In this document: positions 6,473-11,245 of the stretch, piece by piece
Position numbering within the stretch: position 1 is the first letter of the stretch
Layout: every line of letters begins with the position of its first letter
NCBI GenBank assembly: GCA_934249215.1
Contig: CAKQKN010000119.1
Location: 1-11,245, forward strand
From: an uncultured Clostridia bacterium
GTDB taxonomy: Bacteria > Bacillota > Clostridia > Christensenellales > Borkfalkiaceae
Direction of reading: 5' to 3'
Length of the DNA: 11,245 nt
Program-made: the position numbers and the translations under genes
The notes under the pieces: generated by a model
Told to the model about the DNA's origin: nothing
Database searches by the model: none
The model's input: only the letters and a program-made list of their open reading frames with translations

Positions 6473-8473
6473 ATGGCGTTTATTAACGTACTCGACAAAA
6501 AAGTATACAACAGAATCTCCGCGGGCGAGGTCGTCGAAAGACCCGCTTCCGTGGTGAAAGAACTTGCCGAAAACGCGCTCGACGCGGGAGCGACGGAAAT
6601 TTCCGTCGTCATCGAGGGTGGCGGCATCGCTTCCATAAAAGTCACAGACAACGGCTCGGGGCTCGAGCGTGCGGAACTCAAAAAAGTTTTTCTTCCCCAC
6701 GCGACGAGTAAAATCGCCGTCGCTTCCGATCTCGAAAAAATCGGAACGCTCGGTTTCCGCGGCGAAGCGCTCGCAAGCATAGGCGCGGTCGCGCGGTGCA
6801 CTTTCTCTTCAAAGACCGAGGAGCAGGAAATCGGCGCGGCGATCGATTGCGACGGCGGCGAACTTTCGGAGGTTTACGATTGTCCGACGCTCAACGGCAC
6901 CTGCGTAACCTGCAAGGACTTGTTTTACAACACCCCCGCGCGCGGAAAATTTCTCAAATCGCCCAAATCGGAAGAGGGCGAAACCGAATCGGTCATTCTC
7001 AAAATCGCGCTTTCCCATCCGAACGTGTCGTTCAGGCTCGTTGCCGACGGAAAAACGCTCGTCGAAACGTTCGGTGGCGGGCTTAAGGACTGCATTTCTT
7101 CGGTATACGGCTTGAAAACGGTCGAAAATTGTTTTTACGTCGAAAACGTCAAAAACGGAATCCGCGTTTCCGGCTACGTCGGGAAACTCTCGTTCACGAA
7201 ACCCACGCGCGCGTTCCAGACTCTCATCGTAAACGGAAGATACGTCGTCGATTCCACCGTTTCCGCCGCCGTCACCAACGCGTACGGGTCGTACCTTATG
7301 AAGCGGCAATACCCGTTTTACGTTCTTAATCTCGACGTTCCGCCCGAAACGGTGGACGTCAACGTTCATCCGAGAAAAGCCGAAGTCCGCTTTTCGGACA
7401 ATCAGATAATTTACGGCGCCGTCTATTCGACCGTCAGCAAAGTGCTCGACGGAACGTCCGCGGCGCTCGATATAATAAAGGACGACGGCGAGCCGAAATT
7501 TTCTTCGCCCGCTTTTGCCGAGACCGAATCGCCCGCCGCGCCGAAGCCCGGCGAAAAAATCGGTGGCGGCTCGGCTGAAGAAGCGTGCGAACCTTTCGGG
7601 GGCGAAAAACTAAAGAACGAAACGGCGGGAAGCGAAACTTCTTCGTCGGGCGGCTCGGTCGGTTCCGCGTTCGGAGAAAAAGGCGCTCAAAACGGAAAAC
7701 TCGGCGGCAACAACGTGTTTTTCGGAAAGTCCGTGGGCGGCGGTTTTTCTTACGCGCCCCGCGGCAACGTTTCCGTTTACGATCCGCTTTACGAAAGAGA
7801 TCCGGGCGAAAATCCCGACGACATTTTTGCCGAAAACAAGCGCTACGCCGAAAAACTCGAAGCGGAGCGGCTCAAAGCCGAGCAACAGCGTATCGAAACC
7901 GAACTCGCGATGGTCTACGTCGGGCAGGCGTTCAACACCTATCTCATTTTTCAATACGGCGACGATCTTTATCTCATCGATCAGCACGCCGCGCACGAGC
8001 GGTTACTTTACGATTCTCTGTGTGAAAAAGCCAAGCGCGGAATGCTCGACACGCAGGCTCTTCTGCTTCCTTACGTATTCAAAACCTCGCGCGAGGACTT
8101 CGGAAAGATCTATTCGCGCTTCCGTTATTTCCGCGAACTGGGAATCGAAATCGACAACGTCGGCGACGATACGTTCAAAATTTCCGCCGTTCCTTGCGAA
8201 CTGTGCAGCATAAATCTCAAAGAATTTTTCGACGATTTGCTTTACGACGACGGTTTCAAAACCGACGAAATACCTCTCACGCTCAAAGAGAAGCTTATGC
8301 AGACCGCCTGCAAGCACGCCATAAAAGGAGGCGATTCGCTCGACAATTCCGAAGTGGATGCGCTTATGGCAAAACTAAAAGGTAACTTCGGTTTGCGTTG
8401 TCCCCATGGCAGACCTATCGCCGTGAAGATTTCGAAAGTGGAGATAGAGAAGTGGTTTAAGCGTATCGTTTAA
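6473..8473 (+). CDS. mutL: MutL, mismatch repair endonuclease
   Basis: This protein of 666 residues couples mismatch recognition by MutS to strand incision. The N-terminal GHKL ATPase shows ENALDAGA, TDNGSG and the GTLGFRGEALASI motif, then the FYNTPARGKFLKS region, ending near residue 335. A Gly/Ser/Glu-rich linker spans about 345-470. The C-terminal dimerisation and nuclease domain contains the metal-site motif DQHAAHERLLYD (503-514), ACKHAIKGGD (from Ala612) and CPHGRP (643-648), as in endonuclease-type MutL of bacteria without Dam methylation. The last acidic residue of the DQHA(x)2E(x)4E motif is Asp514 instead of Glu. QALLLP (528-533) matches the QxxLxP beta-clamp-binding motif known from Bacillus MutL. 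It directly follows mutS. Its stop codon touches the edge of the repeat that fills the next gap. miaA, the usual next gene, is missing. Confidence 0.97.
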   Translation: MAFINVLDKKVYNRISAGEVVERPASVVKELAENALDAGATEISVVIEGGGIASIKVTDNGSGLERAELKKVFLPHATSKIAVASDLEKIGTLGFRGEALASIGAVARCTFSSKTEEQEIGAAIDCDGGELSEVYDCPTLNGTCVTCKDLFYNTPARGKFLKSPKSEEGETESVILKIALSHPNVSFRLVADGKTLVETFGGGLKDCISSVYGLKTVENCFYVENVKNGIRVSGYVGKLSFTKPTRAFQTLIVNGRYVVDSTVSAAVTNAYGSYLMKRQYPFYVLNLDVPPETVDVNVHPRKAEVRFSDNQIIYGAVYSTVSKVLDGTSAALDIIKDDGEPKFSSPAFAETESPAAPKPGEKIGGGSAEEACEPFGGEKLKNETAGSETSSSGGSVGSAFGEKGAQNGKLGGNNVFFGKSVGGGFSYAPRGNVSVYDPLYERDPGENPDDIFAENKRYAEKLEAERLKAEQQRIETELAMVYVGQAFNTYLIFQYGDDLYLIDQHAAHERLLYDSLCEKAKRGMLDTQALLLPYVFKTSREDFGKIYSRFRYFRELGIEIDNVGDDTFKISAVPCELCSINLKEFFDDLLYDDGFKTDEIPLTLKEKLMQTACKHAIKGGDSLDNSEVDALMAKLKGNFGLRCPHGRPIAVKISKVEIEKWFKRIV

Positions 8474-8526
8474 TTTTACGGCGTATTCATCGACTTCGGC
8501 AGCGTTTCTGCCGAAAAGGCAAGACA
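8473..8526 (-). repeat. Diverged, inverted partial copy of the 119-base repeat
   Basis: Read in reverse complement this stretch lines up over about 54 bases with the first half of the direct repeats at 8548 and 8669. The outer 13 bases (8473-8485) are a perfect reverse complement of 8589-8601, then TTCGGCA and AAAGGCAAG blocks also match, with mismatches and small gaps between. It can therefore pair with the first direct copy into a large imperfect hairpin with a loop of about 21 bases. Inside it, TTCGGCAG (8495-8502) and CTGCCGAA (8508-8515) form their own 8-bp stem around CGTTT. The outer edge coincides with the last base of the mutL stop codon. Confidence 0.7.
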
Positions 8527-8547
8527 GTGATGACCACGGAGGTCTAT

Positions 8548-8666
8548 CCCGTCCTTGCCTTTCCGTCGAGCCTTGCCGAAGCCGTGACTACGCCGTAAAA
8601 TCGGGAAAACTTTTTCCCTTCGCGAGCCTTGCTCTGCTTTGCCTGACGCCGCAAAATTACGTCTTG
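8548..8666 (+). repeat. Direct repeat copy 1 (119 bases)
   Basis: This is the first of two near-identical units. It starts CCCGTCCTTGCC, contains GACTACGCCGTAAAATCGGG and a poly-T stretch, and ends near GCAAAATTACGT. It differs from copy 2 at seven of 119 positions by my alignment. GGGAAA (8603-8608) and TTTCCC (8613-8618) form a small hairpin here that is spoiled by a C-to-A change in copy 2. I see no coding signal. The period of 121 bases is not a multiple of three, so the units are not repeats of a protein. Confidence 0.85.
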
Positions 8667-8668
8667 CT

Positions 8669-8787
8669 CCCGTCCTTGCCTTTCCGTCAAGCCTTGCCGA
8701 AGCCGCGACTACGCCGTAAAATCGGGAAAACTTTTTCACTTCGAGAGCCTTGCTCTGCTTTGCCTGACGTAGCAAAATTACGTTTTG
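8669..8787 (+). repeat. Direct repeat copy 2 (119 bases)
   Basis: This is the second unit, 121 bases after the first and about 94% identical to it. The seven differences are scattered substitutions without indels, which suggests either two insertions of one family or an older duplication. The unit ends about 70 bases before the ynbB-like start. The family is not one I recognise. A dispersed intergenic repeat is the likeliest explanation, but that needs the rest of the genome to show. Confidence 0.85.
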
Positions 8788-8840
8788 CCGCTCATTCATC
8801 GCGGATAACTTCTTTCATTTCGAAAATACAGATACCTATT

Positions 8841-8846
8841 TACACT
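8841..8846 (+). promoter_or_regulatory. Weak candidate -10 box for the ynbB operon
   Basis: TACACT lies 12 bases before the ATG at 8859, the same distance as the TATAAT before the PBP gene. The matching -35 position (8818-8823, TTTCGA) is poor. There is no Shine-Dalgarno before the ATG. The box is proposed mainly because the repeat-filled gap makes readthrough from mutL less certain. Confidence 0.25.
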
Positions 8847-8858
8847 CGATCGATAAAA

Positions 8859-10097
8859 ATGGAAAACGAATATTTAAAAAACAAAGTAATGGAAGCGGTT
8901 GAAAAAGCCGAAAAAAAATGTGCGAAGCAGTTTGCGGAAGCGGAAGATATCGCGCTTTTCAATCAGGAAAAAGTTCTCAAAGCTTTCCAGAATAACAAAA
9001 TCGCGTTGCGGCATTTCGCTCCGTCCTCGGGCTACGGTTACGGGGACGAGGGGCGAGACACGCTCGGAAGAGTTTACGCCGATGCGTTCGGTGCGGAAAG
9101 GGCGCTCGTTTCGCCGTCCATTCTGTCGGGAACTCACGCTCTCACGATAGGGCTTTTCGGCGTGCTTCGCCCGGGCGACGAGATGCTCGCGGTGACGGGC
9201 GAACCGTACGACACCTTGCGCGACGTCATCAAAAAAGAGGGTTGCGGCTCGCTTGCCGATTTCGGGATAAAATACGATTTCATCCCCATGAAAAACGGAA
9301 AAATCGACGTCAGAAAAGTCCTTTCGGCGATTAAAAAGCGTCCCGTAAAAATGCTTTTCGTCCAGCGTTCGCGCGGGTACGAATGGCGGGAAGCTTTGTC
9401 CGTCGATTACATAGGCGAGTTTATTTCGACCGTCCGCGAAAACGGCTTTAAGGGCTGTGTTTTTGTGGATAATTGCTACGGCGAATTCGTCGAAAAGAAA
9501 GAACCCGCGGAAGTGGGGGCGGACGTGGTCTGCGGCTCGCTTATCAAAAATCCGGGCGGCGGAATCGCGCCGACGGGCGGATATATCGCGGGAAAAGACG
9601 AGTATCTGACGCTTATCGAGGGGCGAATGACTTCGCCGTCGATCGGCGCCGAAGTCGGCTCTTACGCGTTCGGCTATCAATATTTTTATCAATGGTTGTT
9701 CCTTGCGCCGCACGTCGTCAAAGAAGCGATCAAGGGGAGCCTTCTAATCGGGAGAACGATGAGCGATATGGGCTACGAAACGCTGCCCGAAGTCGGAAGA
9801 AAACCTTACGACATCACACGTTCGGTGGTGCTCGGCGACCGCGAAAAACTGATCGCGTTCATTCAGTCGGTTCAGGAAGTTTCGCCCGTGGACAGCCACG
9901 TTACCGTTTTGCCGTGGGCGATGCCGGGCTATAACGACGAGGTCATAATGGCTGCGGGGTGTTTCGTTCAGGGGGCTTCGCTCGAACTGTCCGCCGACGC
10001 GCCCGTAAGACCGCCGTATATCGCGTATATTCAGGGCGGGCTGACTTACGAACACTGCAAACTCGGATTGTACAGAATTCTCGAAAAATTATTATGA
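8859..10097 (+). CDS. YnbB-like PLP-dependent enzyme (methionine gamma-lyase family, 'aluminum resistance protein')
   Basis: This protein of 412 residues belongs to the fold-type-I PLP family common in Bacillota (Bacillus YnbB, Pfam Met_gamma_lyase), often labelled aluminum resistance. Its true substrate is not established. Family landmarks are RHFAPSSGYGYGDEGRDTL near residue 48, SGTHALTIGLFGVLRPGDE near 90, a cofactor-binding Asp in the VDNCYGEF stretch, and the Schiff-base lysine Lys230 in CGSLIKNPGGGIAPTGGY. Length is typical. The ATG at 8859 is chosen because the MENEYLKNK start fits the family. The longer open frame back to 8664 would read through the repeats and has no family resemblance there. 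No Shine-Dalgarno precedes the start. The stop overlaps the next start in ATGA. The genomic position after the mismatch repair genes is conserved in Clostridia, though its meaning is unknown. Confidence 0.9.
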   Translation: MENEYLKNKVMEAVEKAEKKCAKQFAEAEDIALFNQEKVLKAFQNNKIALRHFAPSSGYGYGDEGRDTLGRVYADAFGAERALVSPSILSGTHALTIGLFGVLRPGDEMLAVTGEPYDTLRDVIKKEGCGSLADFGIKYDFIPMKNGKIDVRKVLSAIKKRPVKMLFVQRSRGYEWREALSVDYIGEFISTVRENGFKGCVFVDNCYGEFVEKKEPAEVGADVVCGSLIKNPGGGIAPTGGYIAGKDEYLTLIEGRMTSPSIGAEVGSYAFGYQYFYQWLFLAPHVVKEAIKGSLLIGRTMSDMGYETLPEVGRKPYDITRSVVLGDREKLIAFIQSVQEVSPVDSHVTVLPWAMPGYNDEVIMAAGCFVQGASLELSADAPVRPPYIAYIQGGLTYEHCKLGLYRILEKLL

Positions 10098-10816
10098 GTC
10101 CGGCGGTAAAAAAATCCCCTTTCAATGAAGTGGACGAAATAAGGCAAAAACTTTTTTCTCTTGCGGACGAAAAATATCGCGACTTTCAGTCCGCGCTCGT
10201 GCCGACGGTGGAAAAAGAGCGGATAATCGGCGTGCGCACGCCCGCTCTTCGCGCCTTTTCGAAAGAACTTTCGATTGGTAACTCGGCACAAAAAGAAGTC
10301 TTTCTTTCAGACCTTCCGCATTACTATTACGACGAAAACAATCTGCACGCGTTCCTTGTCGAAAAGGAAAAAGATTGCGCCGTCCTGATCGGTCGGCTTC
10401 GCGAATTTTTACCGTTTGTCGACAACTGGGCGACTTGCGATTCGCTCAGCCCGGCGACGTTTAAAAAATGTCCGAAAGCCGCGGAAGAATTCGCGCTCAA
10501 CTGTCTCGATTCCGATAAGATTTATACCGTGAGATTCGGGATCGTAACCCTTTTAAAACTTTTTACGGGGGAGCGATTCAGAGCGGAACAAGCCGAAAAA
10601 ATCGCGACGATAAAAACCGACGAATATTACGTTTACAGCGCTATAGCCTGGTATTTTGCGACTTTGCTCACAAAAAGATACGAGGACGCGCTTCCGTTTT
10701 TACTTGAAAACAAACTCGATAGCATAGCGCGTAATCTGACGATAAAAAAGGCGACGGAAAGCCTCGTCGTAAGTGCGGAGAGAAAGGCGTTTTTAAAAGG
10801 ATTGAAGATAAAATGA
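10094..10816 (+). CDS. AlkD-type DNA alkylation repair protein
   Basis: This protein of 240 residues has the all-helical HEAT-like fold of AlkD/AlkC DNA glycosylases, which remove cationic alkylated purines such as 7-methylguanine and 3-methyladenine without flipping the base. The functional residues of Bacillus cereus AlkD (Trp109, Asp113, Arg148, Trp187) have counterparts in Trp112 and Asp116 (VDNWATCD), Arg147 (YTVRFGIV) and Trp186 (AIAWYF), with the same spacing inside each pair, so activity is plausible. The ATG at 10094 overlaps the stop of the upstream gene in ATGA, which points to translational coupling in place of its own ribosome-binding site. The longer frame back to 9959 lies inside the preceding gene. 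It shares its own stop with the next start in another ATGA. Confidence 0.9.
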   Translation: MSPAVKKSPFNEVDEIRQKLFSLADEKYRDFQSALVPTVEKERIIGVRTPALRAFSKELSIGNSAQKEVFLSDLPHYYYDENNLHAFLVEKEKDCAVLIGRLREFLPFVDNWATCDSLSPATFKKCPKAAEEFALNCLDSDKIYTVRFGIVTLLKLFTGERFRAEQAEKIATIKTDEYYVYSAIAWYFATLLTKRYEDALPFLLENKLDSIARNLTIKKATESLVVSAERKAFLKGLKIK

Positions 10817-11245
10817 AACTGCTCGTTATAAGGCACGGCGATCCCGATTATTCGATAGATTCGCTCACCGAAAAAGGTAAAAAAGAAGCCGAACTTCTGA
10901 GGACGCGGCTCGACAAAATTTCCATCGACGCGGCATACGTTTCGCCGCTCGGCAGGGCGCGCCTTACCGCCGAAATCGCGACGAAAAACAGGGGCTTGGA
11001 ACTCGTTACGAAGGACTGGCTTCGGGAGTTCGTTTACATATGGGATATGCTGCCGGAGGAGTATAACGAAAAGCGCGGAGTGCTGGACGGAGCCGAGTGG
11101 TTCAAGGACGAAAAACTCGCGGAGCAAGGGGTCGAAGAGCGGTATAAGACCGTGTGCGACGGACTGGACGAGCTTCTCGCTTCCCACGGCTACGTGCGCA
11201 GCGGTTACGGCTATGACGCGGTGAAACCGAACAGAGATACGGTCG
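10813..11245 (+). CDS. Histidine phosphatase family protein (phosphoglycerate-mutase-like), cut by the window edge
   Basis: The 144 visible codons begin MKLLVIRHGDPDY. The RHG signature at 7-9 makes His8 the expected phospho-accepting residue, and the SPLGRARLTAEIA stretch (near 44-56) supplies the conserved Arg region of the branch. The second catalytic histidine should lie beyond the edge. The combination with WDMLPEEY and DGLDELLASHGYVR looks like an uncharacterised Clostridia subgroup of these phosphatases. The substrate is unknown, so phosphoglycerate mutase activity should not be assumed. The start overlaps the stop of the AlkD-like gene (ATGA), placing it third in this operon. A weak AGG lies 12 bases upstream, so coupling is again likely. 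The 3' end is missing only because the window stops. Confidence 0.9.
   Translation, partial: MKLLVIRHGDPDYSIDSLTEKGKKEAELLRTRLDKISIDAAYVSPLGRARLTAEIATKNRGLELVTKDWLREFVYIWDMLPEEYNEKRGVLDGAEWFKDEKLAEQGVEERYKTVCDGLDELLASHGYVRSGYGYDAVKPNRDTV

Larger units (their letters stand above)
8474..8858. other. Gene-free gap between mutL and ynbB, mostly repeats
   Basis: These 385 bases hold an inverted partial repeat, two direct 119-base repeats and about 70 bases of promoter region for the next operon. Between the inverted copy and the first direct copy (8527-8547) a small GACC/GGTC stem is visible. No tRNA, riboswitch or clear intrinsic terminator was recognised. In related Clostridia miaA and often hfq lie between mutL and the ynbB homologue. 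No remnant of either could be recognised here in any frame. Confidence 0.7.

Noticed and set aside
8495..8515. Intrinsic terminator after mutL
   Set aside because: The 8-bp stem is good but is followed by AAGGCAAG with no T run on the plus strand. On the minus strand there is no T run either.
8548..8787. CRISPR-like array
   Set aside because: There are only two direct units, of 119 bases, abutting with a 2-base gap, and no spacers or cas genes.
8476..8799. Minus-strand open frame of 107 codons across the repeat region
   Set aside because: It runs through both repeat copies in different reading frames (period 121 is not a multiple of three), resembles no family I know and has no ribosome-binding site. 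It is open because of composition.
8664..8858. N-terminal extension of the ynbB-like gene by 65 codons
   Set aside because: The extension would be encoded by the repeat itself, and the family begins at the MENEYLKNK methionine.

Overview
The window looks like ordinary chromosomal DNA from a Gram-positive, Clostridia-type bacterium (Bacillota). The evidence is the gene order miaB-mutS-mutL followed by a YnbB-type PLP enzyme, a MutL with the metal-dependent endonuclease motif found where strand discrimination does not use GATC methylation, and a class A penicillin-binding protein. Base composition is roughly half GC by eye, with GC-rich codons (cgc, gcg, ttc, gaa) throughout and AT-rich promoter stretches. 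Placement among uncultured gut Clostridia (Christensenellales-like) is only an impression from codon style. No phage, integrase, transposase, CRISPR array, rRNA or tRNA is visible.

Layout. Positions 1-56 hold the tail of something to the left, possibly a terminator. The minus strand at 57-2258 encodes a class A PBP. A 98-base AT-rich divergent promoter region follows. On the plus strand come miaB (2357-3676), mutS (3796-6402) and mutL (6473-8473). A 385-base gene-free gap (8474-8858) is mostly a repeat: two direct 119-base copies (about 94% identical, period 121) preceded by a shorter, diverged copy in the opposite orientation. A second tight operon then runs to the right edge: ynbB-like (8859-10097), an AlkD-type DNA alkylation repair gene (10094-10816) and a histidine-phosphatase-family gene (10813 to beyond 11245). 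Its two junctions are both ATGA stop/start overlaps.

How the genes work together. MutS and MutL form the core of mismatch repair. MutL carries the endonuclease metal-site motifs and a likely beta-clamp-binding motif, while MutS seems to lack the usual clamp motif near its C-terminus. MiaB modifies i6A37 of tRNA, a substrate made by MiaA. miaA and hfq, which in many Clostridia lie between mutL and the ynbB homologue, are absent, and the repeat-filled gap occupies that place. The AlkD-like protein adds alkylation repair.

Regulation visible in sequence. miaB has a near-consensus sigma-A promoter (TTGAAA-N17-TATAAT) only 10 bases before its ATG and no Shine-Dalgarno, so its mRNA is probably leaderless or nearly so. 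pbp1A and ynbB also lack a Shine-Dalgarno, whereas the operon-internal mutS and mutL have clear ones. Most of the window is conventional. The points of most interest are the repeat at the missing miaA-hfq position, the leaderless-type starts, and a cysteine-rich exported PBP.
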